Positions 1 to 9,570 of a stretch of 64,000 bases of DNA are shown piece after piece (position 1 is the stretch's first letter; each line of letters opens with the position of its first letter). The translations under genes were made by a program, and so were the position numbers. This DNA is from Bradyrhizobium icense (lineage in GTDB: Bacteria; Pseudomonadota; Alphaproteobacteria; Rhizobiales; Xanthobacteraceae), in contig NZ_CP016428.1 of assembly GCF_001693385.1 (NCBI RefSeq), positions 7,926,001 through 7,990,000 on the forward strand, written 5' to 3'. The notes under the pieces were generated by a model. That model made no database searches. It saw nothing but the letters and a program-made list of their open reading frames with translations, and had not been told where the DNA came from.

Positions 1-1
1 C

Positions 2-562
2 CCCCTGACGCGCATGGGACTGCGGGTCTCCTCGTCCAAGATCCCGGCGTTGATCTCGGCCCTGCAGGCAAAGTTCGGCCTCGACAATCGCAATGTCGCC
101 GACCAGGCGACGATGAAGGCGGAATCGACGCGGATCTTCAACCGCACTTTCTCGGTCACGGCGGCGCTGAACGCCTTCACGCTCGGCGTCGCCGGCGTGG
201 CGCTGTTGACGAGCCTCTTGACGCTTGCCAATTCCCGCCTGCCGCAACTGGCCCCATTATGGGCGATCGGCGTCACGCGGCGGCGGCTCGCGGCAATCGA
301 ACTATTGAAGGCGATGTCGGTGGCGCTGATCACGACAATCTTCGCGCTGCCGCTGGGCCTGCTTGTCGCGTGGTGCCTGCTCGCGATCGTCAACGTCAAG
401 GCGTTCGGCTGGCGATTGCCGTTTCATGTCTTTCCGCTGCAATTGCTGTGGCTCACCGGCGTCGCCATGGCGGCGGCGCTTGCGGCTTCCGCGCTCCCCG
501 TCATCAGGCTGGCGCGCATGCAGCCGGCCAGCCTGATCAGGATCTTTGCCAATGAACGGTAG
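2..562 (+). CDS. FtsX/MacB-type ABC transporter permease, 3' part only
   Basis: The gene enters from before the window; about 186 codons are visible, in frame from base 2. What remains is the C-terminal half of an FtsX-family permease: three hydrophobic spans with a basic cytoplasmic loop (GVTRRRLAAIE) between the first two, and the ending RMQPASLIR that is typical of LolC/MacB-like permeases. Such proteins sit in the inner membrane and use ATP hydrolysis by a partner ATPase to drive lipoprotein or substrate export rather than classical import. The next gene overlaps its end by 11 bases, so the two are probably translationally coupled. The partner ATPase should lie upstream, outside the window. 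Confidence 0.85.
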   Translation, partial: PLTRMGLRVSSSKIPALISALQAKFGLDNRNVADQATMKAESTRIFNRTFSVTAALNAFTLGVAGVALLTSLLTLANSRLPQLAPLWAIGVTRRRLAAIELLKAMSVALITTIFALPLGLLVAWCLLAIVNVKAFGWRLPFHVFPLQLLWLTGVAMAAALAASALPVIRLARMQPASLIRIFANER

Positions 563-1637
563 CGGCCTCATTACCCGGCGCGGCTTCATCGGCAGCGCGC
601 TGGTCGCCGGATCCAGCAGCAAGGCACTCGCGCAAGGTTTTGCGGGCTTGGGCGAAAGCGCGGATGGATTTGCGCCGGTCGTGCCGGGCAGGACATTTAC
701 GTTTCCCGCCGATCACGGACCACATCCGGAATTCCGCATCGAGTGGTGGTATGTGACGGCCAATCTCACCGATGCGCGCGGAACGGCCTACGGCGCCCAA
801 TGGACGCTGTTTCGCCAGGCTATCGCGGCGGGCGGGCCGCAGGAGGGCTGGGCCAACCAGCAGATATGGATGGGCCATGCCGCCGTCACGCGCGAAGATA
901 CCCATCGCTTCAGCCAGACCTTCGCGCGCGGCGGCGTCGGCCAGGCCGGCGTCGAGACCACCCCGTTTCACGCCTGGATCGATGCCTGGGAGATGCGCGC
1001 CCTCGATTCAGTGAATGACGACAATATCGCACCGCTGGAACTGAAAGCATCGGGCGCCGACTTCAGCTACACGCTGCGCCTGGACGCGGATCGGCCGCTG
1101 GTGCTGCAGGGCGAAGGCGGCTACAGCCGTAAATCGCTGCGCGAACAGGCCTCCTACTACTACAGCCAGCCGCACTATGCGGCGACGGGCATCCTCACCA
1201 TTGACGACAGGCCCATCGACGTTACCGGCATGGCCTGGCTCGATCGCGAGTGGAGCAGCCAGCCGCTGGCCGCGGATCAAAGCGGATGGGACTGGCTCTC
1301 GCTGCATTTCAACGCCGGCGACAAGTTGATGCTGTACCGGATGCGCCAGACCGACGGCCAGCATTATGGCTCGGGCAAATGGATCGCGCAGGACGGCCGC
1401 GCCGACCAACTCGCCTCCGCCGATATCGCGATGACGCCGCTGGCGTTCACCGAAGTCGCGGGACGAAAAGTCCCGACCGCGTGGCGCATCGAAATCGCAA
1501 GCAAGGCACTCAGAATCGAATGCATGCCGCTCAATGCCCGAAGCTGGATGGGCACGAGCTTTCCCTATTGGGAAGGCCCGATCCGCTTCGCAGGCAGCCA
1601 CACAGGAGTGGGCTATCTGGAAATGACGGGTTATTAA
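552..1637 (+). CDS. Tat-exported lipocalin-like (AttH/CrtC family) protein
   Basis: A 361-residue protein with an N-terminal twin-arginine signal (TRRGFIGSAL), so it is probably folded in the cytoplasm and exported. The body carries the family marks RIEWWYVTANL and GMAWLDREWSS, found in AttH and hydroxyneurosporene-hydratase (CrtC)-like double-barrel lipocalins. I chose ATG 552 over the in-frame TTG 546 because it gives a normal Tat n-region. It overlaps the FtsX permease gene, and AttH-like lipocalins are often encoded beside FtsX permeases. The likely role is periplasmic handling of a hydrophobic ligand. No carotenoid genes are nearby, so I do not call it a carotenoid hydratase. Confidence 0.85.
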   Translation: MNGSGLITRRGFIGSALVAGSSSKALAQGFAGLGESADGFAPVVPGRTFTFPADHGPHPEFRIEWWYVTANLTDARGTAYGAQWTLFRQAIAAGGPQEGWANQQIWMGHAAVTREDTHRFSQTFARGGVGQAGVETTPFHAWIDAWEMRALDSVNDDNIAPLELKASGADFSYTLRLDADRPLVLQGEGGYSRKSLREQASYYYSQPHYAATGILTIDDRPIDVTGMAWLDREWSSQPLAADQSGWDWLSLHFNAGDKLMLYRMRQTDGQHYGSGKWIAQDGRADQLASADIAMTPLAFTEVAGRKVPTAWRIEIASKALRIECMPLNARSWMGTSFPYWEGPIRFAGSHTGVGYLEMTGY

Positions 1638-1667
1638 GCCCGCGCACGAAACAGGGGAGTTTCAACG

Positions 1668-2060
1668 GTGTATCACTTCACTGCGCTCGTCACCTTGCTG
1701 GCGATCCTGGTCTACTTCTACTCGTCCGTCCTGGTGTCGCAGGCGCGCGGCAAATTCGGCGTCAAGCTGCCGGCGATTTCGGGCAATCCCGATTTCGAGC
1801 GGGTGTTTCGAGCGCAGATGAACACGCTGGAATGGCTGCCGATCTTCCTGCCGTCGCTATGGCTGTTTGCGATTTACATCGGCGACGGCATCGCCGCTAC
1901 GCTCGGCCTGGTCTGGGTCGTCGGCCGCATTCTCTATATATTTGGTTACGCGAAGTCGGTCCCCCAACGCAGCCCCGGCTTTGCGACTCAGGCGCTGGCG
2001 ACGATCGCGCTGTGGGTCGGCGCATTCGGCGCGATCGTGTGGCGATTGGTGCAGGGGTGA
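1668..2060 (+). CDS. MAPEG family membrane protein
   Basis: A 130-residue protein with four predicted membrane helices and the MAPEG-family pattern (RVFRAQMNTLEWLPIF near residues 47-62, then GRILYIFGYA near 85-95). MAPEG proteins are small integral membrane glutathione-dependent enzymes such as microsomal GST; the substrate of bacterial members is mostly unknown. The start is GTG 1668, preceded by a purine-rich AGGGGAG about eight bases upstream. It lies 30 bases after the lipocalin gene on the same strand and may be co-transcribed with it. Confidence 0.88.
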   Translation: MYHFTALVTLLAILVYFYSSVLVSQARGKFGVKLPAISGNPDFERVFRAQMNTLEWLPIFLPSLWLFAIYIGDGIAATLGLVWVVGRILYIFGYAKSVPQRSPGFATQALATIALWVGAFGAIVWRLVQG

Positions 2061-2084
2061 TGGACACGCTTCTCTCTCTCGCCA

Positions 2085-2217
2085 CGTCGTCCCGGGCAAG
2101 CGAAGCGCGACCCGGGACCCATAACCACTGAGGGCAATTGCTGCGCGACGCTCGGGCCGCCGCTCGATGTAACAACAACCGCCTGTGGTTACGGGTCCCT
2201 GCTTTCGCAGGGGCGAC
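2085..2217 (+). repeat. Dispersed palindromic intergenic repeat (CGTCGTCCCGGG family)
   Basis: The unit opens with CGTCGTCCCGGG and closes with GGGTCCCTGCTTTCGCAGGGGCGAC, with inner pieces ACCCGGGACCCATAACCAC and GTGGTTACGGGTCCC pairing across the middle. It fills the gap between two convergent genes and shares its ends with the copy at 17008-17138. It could fold in RNA and act as a 3' stabiliser or terminator for both genes. Confidence 0.65.
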
Positions 2218-2221
2218 TGCC

Positions 2222-3415
2222 CTACTTCACCAGCGGGCAGCCGGAATCCTTCGCCGCCGGGAACGCCTTGTCGCCGGGCACCACGGCGAGCTGCTTGTAG
2301 TAATCCCACGGCTTCTTCGACTCCGACGGCTTCTTGACCTCGAACAGATAGAGGTCGTGCACCATGCGGCCGTTCTCCAGCACCTTGCCACCCTGTGCAA
2401 AGTCGTCGTCGACCGGAAGCTCCTTCAGCTTCTTCGCCACCGCCTCGGTATCCTTGGTGCCCGCGGCCTTGACCGCCTTGAGGTATTGCAGCGTCGCCGA
2501 ATAGGTACCGGCCTGGATCATGTTCGGCATGCGGCCGGTGCGCTTGAAGAACCGTTCGGCGAGATTGCGGCTCCTGGCATCGCGGTCCCAGTAGTAGCCT
2601 TCCGTCAGCACCAGGCCCTGCGCCGCATCGAGCCCGAGGCCGTGCACCTCGGCGAGCGTCAGCAACAGACCGGCGAGCTTCTGGCCGCTCCTGACGATGC
2701 CGAATTCCGCCGCCTGCTTGATCGAGTTGGTGGTATCGAGGCCGGCATTGGCGAGACCGATGATCTTCGCCTTCGAACTCTGCGCCTGCAGCAGGAAGGA
2801 AGAGAAGTCCGACGAGTTCAGGGGAATGCGGACCGCGCCGAGCACCTTGCCGCCCTTTGCCCTGACGAAATCGCCGGTGTCTTTCTCCAGCGCATGCCCG
2901 AAGGCGTAATCCGCGGTCATGAAGAACCAGGTATCGCCGCCGGATTCGACCAGCGCGCCACCGGTACCGTAGGCGAGCGCGTGGGTGTCGTAGGCCCAGT
3001 GGAACCCATACGGCTGACAGGAATCGCCGGTGAGCCGCGAGGTCGCGGCGCCGACGACAATGTCGATCTTCTTCTTTTCCTTCGACAGCTCATGGATCGC
3101 GAGCGCGACCGAAGAGGTCGTCAGCTCCGTGATCATGTCGACGCCTTCGACCTCGTACCAGCGCCGCGCGATCGCGGTGCCGAGATCCGCCTTGTTCTGG
3201 TGATCGGCGGAAATGACCTCGATCTTGTGGCCGAGCACTTCGCCGCCGAAATCCTCGACCGCCATCTTGGCGGCCTCGAACGACCACTTGCCGCCGTAAT
3301 CGGCGTAGACCCCGGACTGGTCGTTCAGAATGCCGATCTTGACGCCCTGCGCCGAGGCCGGCGCGGCGAGCAAAAGACCCGCTGCCGCAACGGCGGCCAA
3401 CAATCCCGACTTCAT
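2222..3415 (-). CDS. ABC transporter substrate-binding protein (Peripla_BP_6, LivK-like)
   Basis: A 397-residue periplasmic binding protein. ATG 3415 is chosen because it has a GGGAGA ribosome-binding site and begins a clean Sec signal peptide (MKSGLLAAVAAAGLLLAAPASA). The mature part starts QGVKIGILNDQSGVYADYGG, the usual opening of the branched-chain amino acid / amide / aromatic acid binding family (Peripla_BP_6). In rhizobia such proteins bind varied ligands including hydroxylated aromatic acids and amino acids, so the substrate cannot be read from sequence. No permease or ATPase genes adjoin it, so it is an orphan binding protein that must share a transporter encoded elsewhere. Confidence 0.88.
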   Translation of the reverse strand: MKSGLLAAVAAAGLLLAAPASAQGVKIGILNDQSGVYADYGGKWSFEAAKMAVEDFGGEVLGHKIEVISADHQNKADLGTAIARRWYEVEGVDMITELTTSSVALAIHELSKEKKKIDIVVGAATSRLTGDSCQPYGFHWAYDTHALAYGTGGALVESGGDTWFFMTADYAFGHALEKDTGDFVRAKGGKVLGAVRIPLNSSDFSSFLLQAQSSKAKIIGLANAGLDTTNSIKQAAEFGIVRSGQKLAGLLLTLAEVHGLGLDAAQGLVLTEGYYWDRDARSRNLAERFFKRTGRMPNMIQAGTYSATLQYLKAVKAAGTKDTEAVAKKLKELPVDDDFAQGGKVLENGRMVHDLYLFEVKKPSESKKPWDYYKQLAVVPGDKAFPAAKDSGCPLVK

Positions 3416-3541
3416 ACTTTTCTCCCGGAATTTTTTGTCAGAGGAACCTGGCGACATTATTCAATAACCCCACGAGTGCCCATCCATTTCGGATCAGCCA
3501 ATGGTAAGGGGGCTTGGGGTGTGGCGAACGGCCGCTGCAGC

Positions 3542-6500
3542 TCAAGAAGCAGCCGGCTTCTTACCCTTGCCATCGGCGAGGTTCCGCACGATGACGTAGA
3601 AGATCGGCGTGAACACCAGGCCGAACAGCGTGACGCCAATCATGCCGAAGAACACGGCGACGCCCACCGCCTGCCGCATCTCCGAGCCCGAGCCCGACGC
3701 GATCACCAGCGGCAGTACTCCGAGGATGAAGGCGAATGACGTCATCAGGATCGGCCGCAACCGCAGCCGGCAGGCTTCGATCACCGCCTCCAGCCGCGAC
3801 CGGCCTTCCATTTCGATGTCGCGCGCGAACTCGACGATCAGAATGGCGTTCTTGGCCGCCAGCCCGACCAGCACGACGAAGCCGATCTGGGTGAGAATGT
3901 TGACGTCCTGCCCCGTGATCCGCACGCCGATAGTCGCAGCCAGCAGGCACATCGGCACGATCAGGATGACCGCGAACGGCAGGCTCCACGAACCATATTG
4001 CGCCGCCAGCACCAGGTACACGAACAGCACGCAGATCGGAAACACGTAGAGGCCGGTATTGCCGCCGGTGACCTGCTGATAGGAGAGATCGGTCCATTCG
4101 AACGAGAAGCCGCTCGGTAGCGTATCCTCGGCTATCCTCTTCATGGTGTTGATCGCGGTCGCCGAACTCGTTCCTGGAAGCGTATCGCCCTGCAGCTCGG
4201 ATGCGGGATAGAGATTATAGCGCGCGACACGGTCCGGGCCGGAGATGTCGCTGAAACTCACAACGCTGCCGAGCATCACCATGTCGCCGGCGGCGTTGCG
4301 GGTGCGCAGGCGTGCGAGATCGGACGTCTCCTTGCGGAACGGCAGATCGGCCTGCGCCGTGACGCGGTAGGTGCGGCCGAACAGATTGAAGTCGTTGATG
4401 TAGGACGAGCCGAAATAGGTCTGGATCGTATCGTTGATGTTCGCAATCGGCACGCCGAGCTTCTGTGCCTTGACGCGGTCGATGTCGACGAACAGTTGCG
4501 GCGTGTTGGCAGCAAAGGTGGAGAACACCTGGGTCAGTCCGGGCGCCTTGCGCGCGGCACCGATCAGTTCGTCGGTTGCGGCCGCGAGCATTTCCGAGCC
4601 GCGGCCCTGACGGTCCTGGATGCGCATGGTGAAGCCGCCGCCGGTACCGATGCCGGGCACCGCGGGCGGCGGGATGACGATGATGAAGGCACCCTGGATG
4701 CTCGCCAGCCGCGTGCGCAGATTGTTGGCGATCGCGCCTGCGGAAAGTCCCTTCTTGTGACGCTCTTCCGGATCTTCGAACACGGGGAACAATGCGGCGG
4801 CGTTGCTCGCCTGCGTTCGCGTTGCGCCCGAGAAGCCGGCAAATGCCGCGACGCGAATGATGCCCGGCGTATCCAGCGCAATGCGCTCGATCTCGCGGAC
4901 CACCTCGGTCGTCCGCGCCAGCGAGGCCGCGCCCGGCAATTGCACGGAAACGATCACGTAGCCGCGGTCCTGCGCCGGGATAAAGCCTTGCGGCGTCGTC
5001 ATCAACAGCCAGCCGGCACTGCCGATCAGCGCCGCATAGAGTACCAGCATCATAACCGCGTGCCGGATCACGAAATCGGCGGCTCGGCCATAGCCATGCG
5101 CCAGCCGGTCGAAGCCGCGATTGAACACGCCGGTAAAGGCGCCCCAGCCGCGGGCGATGACATTCCAGCTTGCCGGCGGCCGTTTGTGTTCGTGCGGCTG
5201 CAGGATCAGCGAGGCCAGCGCCGGCGACAGCGTCAGCGAACAGAAGCAGGAAATCGCGGTCGCGACCGCAATGGTGACGGCGAACTGCTGGAAGAACTGC
5301 CCCGAGATGCCGCCGAGGAACGCCGTCGGCACGAACACCGCGCACAGTACCAGCGCAATCGATACCAGCGCGCTGCCGACTTCTTCCATGGTGCGGAGCG
5401 CCGCATCGCGGCGGCTCATCCCGTGCTCGAGATGGCGCTCGACGTTTTCGACCACCACGATGGCGTCGTCGACCACGATGCCGACCGCCAGCACGAGACC
5501 GAACAGAGTAAGGTTGTTGATCGAGAACCCAAGCGCCGCCATCACTGCAAAAGTGCCGACCAGCGACACCGGAATCGCAATGATTGGGATGATCGCCGGG
5601 CGCCAGCCCTGCAAAAATACCAGCACGACGATCACGACCAGCGCCATCGCCTCGTAGATCGTCTTGATCAGCTCGCTGACGGACTGCGCGATGAATTCGG
5701 TCGGGTTGTAGCCGATGTTGTAGTCGAGCCCCTTCGGGAAGCTCGCCTTCAGCCGCTCCATCGTGTCGGAAATGCCCTTGGCGGTCGCCAGCGCATTCGA
5801 GCCCGGCCGCTGCGTCACCAGCATGGCAACGGCGGATTTGCGCAGCAGAAAACTGTTGGTCGAATAGGCCAGCGCGCCGAGTTCGATCCTCGCGACGTCG
5901 CGCAGCTTGACCGTACGCCCGTCGGAGCCGGCCTTGACCACGATCTCCTCGAATTGTTTCGGGTCTTTCAGCCGGCCGGTAAAGGTGAGGTTCGGCGAAA
6001 AGGCGCGGTCGGCGATCGGCGGCTCCGCGATCTGGCCGCCTGCAATCTGCACGTTTTGCGAGCGGATCGCCGCCACCACCTCGCCCGCGGTCAGACCGAG
6101 CGTCGATATCTTGTCGGGATCGAGCCACAGCCGCATCGAATAGTCGCGCGCGCCGAAGATCTGAATGTCGCCGACGCCGTCGAGCCGGAGCAACTGATCG
6201 CGGACCTGCAGCAGCGCGTAGTTAGAGATGTAGAGCTGGTCGAACGTGTCGTCCGGCGACAGCATGAACACGACCATCAGGATGTCGGGACTGTTCTTGC
6301 GGGTGATGACGCCGTTGCGCTGCACTTCTTCCGGCAGCCGCGGCTGCGCGATCGCGACACGGTTCTGCACCAGCACCTGGGCCTTGTCGAGATCGGTGCC
6401 GAGCTTGAAGGTGACGGTGATCGTCAACTGCCCGTTCGAGGTCGCCTGGCTGTAGAGATACAGCATGTCCTCGACGCCGTTGATCTCCTGCTCGATCGGA

Positions 6501-6694
6501 GCAGCCACCGTATCCGAGACGGTTTGCGCGGACGCGCCCGGATATTGCGTGGTGACCGTCACCGTCGGCGGCACCACTTGCGGATATTCGGAGACCGGCA
6601 GCGTGGTGTAGGCGATCGCGCCGACGATCAGCAGCACGATCGACAGCACCATCGCCAGGATGGGCTGGTTGATGGAGAGACGGCCGAGATTCAT
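3542..6694 (-). CDS. RND multidrug efflux pump, inner-membrane permease (HAE1/AcrB family)
   Basis: A 1050-residue protein with the full length and layout of AcrB/MexB pumps: 12 membrane helices and two large periplasmic loops. The proton-relay Asp pair is present as D409-D410 in AVGIVVDDAIVVVENVE, and the partner lysine is in GLAAKNAILIVEFARD of the second half. It would take drugs or other amphipathic compounds from the periplasm or inner leaflet and drive them out with proton influx. Its start overlaps the end of the adaptor gene by four bases, so the two form one transcript. No outer-membrane TolC-like gene follows, so the pump must borrow one. Confidence 0.96.
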   Translation of the reverse strand: MNLGRLSINQPILAMVLSIVLLIVGAIAYTTLPVSEYPQVVPPTVTVTTQYPGASAQTVSDTVAAPIEQEINGVEDMLYLYSQATSNGQLTITVTFKLGTDLDKAQVLVQNRVAIAQPRLPEEVQRNGVITRKNSPDILMVVFMLSPDDTFDQLYISNYALLQVRDQLLRLDGVGDIQIFGARDYSMRLWLDPDKISTLGLTAGEVVAAIRSQNVQIAGGQIAEPPIADRAFSPNLTFTGRLKDPKQFEEIVVKAGSDGRTVKLRDVARIELGALAYSTNSFLLRKSAVAMLVTQRPGSNALATAKGISDTMERLKASFPKGLDYNIGYNPTEFIAQSVSELIKTIYEAMALVVIVVLVFLQGWRPAIIPIIAIPVSLVGTFAVMAALGFSINNLTLFGLVLAVGIVVDDAIVVVENVERHLEHGMSRRDAALRTMEEVGSALVSIALVLCAVFVPTAFLGGISGQFFQQFAVTIAVATAISCFCSLTLSPALASLILQPHEHKRPPASWNVIARGWGAFTGVFNRGFDRLAHGYGRAADFVIRHAVMMLVLYAALIGSAGWLLMTTPQGFIPAQDRGYVIVSVQLPGAASLARTTEVVREIERIALDTPGIIRVAAFAGFSGATRTQASNAAALFPVFEDPEERHKKGLSAGAIANNLRTRLASIQGAFIIVIPPPAVPGIGTGGGFTMRIQDRQGRGSEMLAAATDELIGAARKAPGLTQVFSTFAANTPQLFVDIDRVKAQKLGVPIANINDTIQTYFGSSYINDFNLFGRTYRVTAQADLPFRKETSDLARLRTRNAAGDMVMLGSVVSFSDISGPDRVARYNLYPASELQGDTLPGTSSATAINTMKRIAEDTLPSGFSFEWTDLSYQQVTGGNTGLYVFPICVLFVYLVLAAQYGSWSLPFAVILIVPMCLLAATIGVRITGQDVNILTQIGFVVLVGLAAKNAILIVEFARDIEMEGRSRLEAVIEACRLRLRPILMTSFAFILGVLPLVIASGSGSEMRQAVGVAVFFGMIGVTLFGLVFTPIFYVIVRNLADGKGKKPAAS

Positions 6695-7899
6695 GTCTTG
6701 GCACCGGCCGGCTTGATCTCGCCCGTCTGCGGGCTGACTTTCGCGCCGACACGGGCCCGCTGCAGGCCGTCGATGACCACGCGATCTTCCGGCTTGAGAC
6801 CCTCGCGGATCACGCGCAGCCCGTCGTCGAGCGGTCCGAGCGTCACCGGCTTCGCCTCGACGGTGTCGTCGTCCTTGACGACGAAGACGATCTTGCGCGA
6901 CTGGTCGGTCGCGATCGCCGTATCCGGCAGCAGCAGCGCCTCATAGGGCGCGCTGCCGATGATCCGCACGCGGCCGAACTGACCGGGCAGGATCGAGAGA
7001 TCCTTGTTCGGGACAACCGCGCGGCTGCGCAGCGTGCCCGTCGAGACGTCCAGGCGGTTGTCGAGGAAATCCATCTTGCCCTCATGCGAGGGCTTGGTCT
7101 CGCCGGTCAGCGTCACCTGGACCGGGTTTGGCGTGTCGCGCGAGCTCGGCCGCTTGCCTTCGAACCACAGCTTGCTGTTGCGCTGATAGGTCGCTTCGTC
7201 AACGTCGAAATAAACGTAGATCGGATCGAGCGAAACGATCGAGGTGAGTAGCGTGGCGCCACCCTCGCTGCCCTGGACGAGATTACCGGGCGTGACGAGA
7301 TGGCGGCTGACGCGGCCGGTGATCGGCGCCATCACATGGGTGAATTCGATATTGAGCTTAGCGGCTTTGAGCGCACCTTCGGCCTGCATCTCGGCGGCGC
7401 GGGCAGCCTGCAAAGTCTGGCGACGCTGGTCGACGATGGAATCGGACACGGCCTGGGTCTGGTTTAATGTCAGCGCGCGGTCGAGTTCGCGCCTGGCAAG
7501 CTCCGCCCTTGCGCGCGCATCGGATAACTGGCCATCCGCCTGCTCAGCGACCGCCTCGAACGGACGGGCGTCGATCACATAGAGCAGGTCGCCGGCCCGA
7601 ACGATGGCGCCGTCGCGGAATTCGACACTGGTCACGAACCCGCCGACGCGGGCGCGAACCTGGACTTCCTGGACGGCCTCGAAGCGGCCGGTGAATTCGT
7701 CCCAATCGGTGACGGTGCGTTTCACCGGCTGCGCGACCGTGACTGTCGGCGGCGCCGCTGCAGCCGGTTGTTGCGCCGGCTTGTCGCCGCAGGCGGACAG
7801 CGCTAGCGCGAGCAATGGGGGTAACAATTTGAGACCGCGAAGTGAATCACGGCTTGCTGCAGGCGGATGTTTCAATGGCTCAGTCGTGCTCAATCCCAT
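6691..7899 (-). CDS. RND efflux periplasmic adaptor subunit (membrane fusion protein, lipoprotein)
   Basis: A 402-residue MFP/HlyD-family adaptor. The N-terminus ends in a lipobox (LALALSAC, Cys near residue 37), so the mature protein is probably a lipoprotein held at the inner membrane. Next come lipoyl/barrel-sandwich halves around residues 60-95 and 170-205, an alpha-hairpin between them, and a beta-barrel region. It bridges the pump encoded just downstream to an outer-membrane channel. The purine run AGGGGAG directly abuts ATG 7899, so the in-frame TTG two codons later (7893) is an alternative start. No regulator gene is adjacent. Confidence 0.94.
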   Translation of the reverse strand: MGLSTTEPLKHPPAASRDSLRGLKLLPPLLALALSACGDKPAQQPAAAAPPTVTVAQPVKRTVTDWDEFTGRFEAVQEVQVRARVGGFVTSVEFRDGAIVRAGDLLYVIDARPFEAVAEQADGQLSDARARAELARRELDRALTLNQTQAVSDSIVDQRRQTLQAARAAEMQAEGALKAAKLNIEFTHVMAPITGRVSRHLVTPGNLVQGSEGGATLLTSIVSLDPIYVYFDVDEATYQRNSKLWFEGKRPSSRDTPNPVQVTLTGETKPSHEGKMDFLDNRLDVSTGTLRSRAVVPNKDLSILPGQFGRVRIIGSAPYEALLLPDTAIATDQSRKIVFVVKDDDTVEAKPVTLGPLDDGLRVIREGLKPEDRVVIDGLQRARVGAKVSPQTGEIKPAGAKT

Positions 7900-8399
7900 C
7901 TCCCCTGCATTCTCGACATCCTGATTGATGGAAAAAGCTTGCCGTGGAACTTAGTGGCGGAGGCCACAGATGTGATCGGTTCCCAGTCTCGTCAAGAACC
8001 GGCCGGGATCAAGCACAATCGTTATGCATCGGTGTAATCAACGCTCTTCGCAACGCGCGATTCCACATTTTCGCACTGCGATGAAAGCGGAACCCGTTGC
8101 AATGCATAGTCAGCTAATCGTCGCCTGATGACGAAAACGTGACATCATGCAAAGACCTCTCGCAGAGTCCCTCTCGGGATTGCGCGGCGCGCCTCTCGGC
8201 ACAAGCCCGGAAATCCATCAGGCCCCATCTTCGGTCGCAACCCCCAGCCTTCCCCCGCAAGGGGGGAGGGAGCCGACTGCCCGAGCGTCGAGATGGTCCG
8301 CTCATATTGCCGCCTTCAGGCATGACGCCGCGAATTTCCTCCGCTAACCTTGCGGCAAGGCCCGCCACAAGGGCCGGAAAATGTCCGGGGAGGACAAGC
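7900..8399. other. 500-base gap without a gene
   Basis: This stretch separates the leftward RND operon from the rightward dehydrogenase-ligase pair, so promoters for both should lie here. I see no convincing coding sequence. Around 8248-8269 there is a short hairpin (CCTTCCCCC, GCAA loop, GGGGGGAGG) that looks like a dispersed repeat remnant. I could not recognise a specific operator. Confidence 0.6.
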
Positions 8400-9554
8400 G
8401 TGCACAGAGGGCGTGTCGTATTCGGCGCCATGGACGAGGTCGTGTTCGGGCGGCCGGCGTCCGAGGCGCTCGTCGCGCAGTTGGATCGGCTCGGCACGAG
8501 GCGTGCCTTCCTGATGGTCAGCGGCACGCTCAACCGCGAAACCGATGTGATTGACACCATCCGCCGTGCGCTGGGACCGCGCTGCGTCGGCACGTTCGAC
8601 GCGATGCCGCCGCACACGCCGCGCTCAGCCGTGATCACTGCCAGCGAACAGGCCCGCGCCGCGGATGCCGATCTCATCGTCACGATCGGCGGCGGCTCGA
8701 TCACTGACGGCGCCAAGGCAGTGCAGCTCTGCCTCGCCAACGACATCCGCAGCGCGGATGACATTGACCGGATCAAGGCAGGTCGTGGCGGCTCACGGCA
8801 GCTCACCGCGCCGACGGTGCGCCAGATCAGCGTGCCGACGACGATCGCCGGCGGCGAATTCTCCTCCACGGCCGGCGTCACCAACGAGAAGACGAAGGTC
8901 AAGGAAGCGCTGCGCCATCCGTTGATCATGCCGCGCGCCGTGATTCTCGATCCCTGGCTTGCCCAGCACACGCCGGAATGGCTGTGGTTGTCGACCGGCA
9001 TCCGCGCCGTCGATCATTGCGTCGAAGGCATCTGCTCGCGCGAAGCTCATCCGTATGGCGATGCGCAGGCGTTGCAGGGCCTGTCGATGCTGGCGCAGGC
9101 ATTGCCGCGGGTGAAAGCCGACGCCGGCGACCTTGACGCGCGGATGGATTGCCAGATCGGGACCTGGCTTTCGACCGGGCCGCTCGCTTCCGGCGTGCCG
9201 ATGGGCGCCAGCCATGGCATCGGCTACGTGCTCGGCGCCGAATTCGGTGTGCCGCACGGCTACACGTCCTGCGTGATGCTGCCGTCGGTGATGCGCTGGA
9301 ACAAGTCAGCCAATGCCGAACGTCAGGCGTTGGTTGCAGCCGCCATGGGCCATCCGAACGATGACGCCGGCGACGTGCTCGACCGCTTCATTCGCAACCT
9401 CGGCATGCCGCGCAGCCTGCGCGAGGTCGAGGTTGCGCCTGAACATTTCGACCGCATCGCGCAACAAGCGATGGCAACGCCCTGGGTACCACGCAATCCG
9501 CGCAAGATCGAGGGACCGGCGCAGGTGCGCGAGATTCTGGACATGACCGCGTAA
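8400..9554 (+). CDS. Iron-containing alcohol dehydrogenase / maleylacetate reductase-like protein
   Basis: A 384-residue protein of the Fe-ADH superfamily. GTG 8400 is chosen because GGGGAGGA lies five to six bases upstream; an open frame extends further but reads through repeat-like DNA. The dinucleotide-binding site is visible as VTIGGGSITDGAK near residues 91-105. Of the usual metal ligands, the histidines are present (DHCVE, GASHGIGY and VPHG), but the Asp four residues before the first His is Arg (STGIRAVDH). A change at this Asp may mean altered metal binding, as I recall for some maleylacetate reductases. It likely reduces or oxidises a small keto or hydroxy acid with NAD(P)H. A CoA ligase gene follows 16 bases downstream. 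Confidence 0.82.
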   Translation: MHRGRVVFGAMDEVVFGRPASEALVAQLDRLGTRRAFLMVSGTLNRETDVIDTIRRALGPRCVGTFDAMPPHTPRSAVITASEQARAADADLIVTIGGGSITDGAKAVQLCLANDIRSADDIDRIKAGRGGSRQLTAPTVRQISVPTTIAGGEFSSTAGVTNEKTKVKEALRHPLIMPRAVILDPWLAQHTPEWLWLSTGIRAVDHCVEGICSREAHPYGDAQALQGLSMLAQALPRVKADAGDLDARMDCQIGTWLSTGPLASGVPMGASHGIGYVLGAEFGVPHGYTSCVMLPSVMRWNKSANAERQALVAAAMGHPNDDAGDVLDRFIRNLGMPRSLREVEVAPEHFDRIAQQAMATPWVPRNPRKIEGPAQVREILDMTA

Positions 9555-9570
9555 GGAGACCGATCCAAAG

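Noticed and set aside
2138..3739. 533-codon frame antisense to the solute-binding protein gene
   Set aside because: Contains no recognisable domain; the opposite strand encodes a complete binding protein with signal peptide and ribosome-binding site.
4215..6128. 637-codon open frame on the minus strand within the pump gene in another frame
   Set aside because: Composition (Arg, Ala, Gly, Asp) is typical of a shifted frame in GC-rich DNA and it lacks a ribosome-binding site.
4496..6946. 816-codon open frame on the plus strand antisense to the RND pump genes
   Set aside because: The translation is rich in Arg, Asp and His with no domain; it is the antisense shadow of a high-GC gene that has full AcrB-family motifs.
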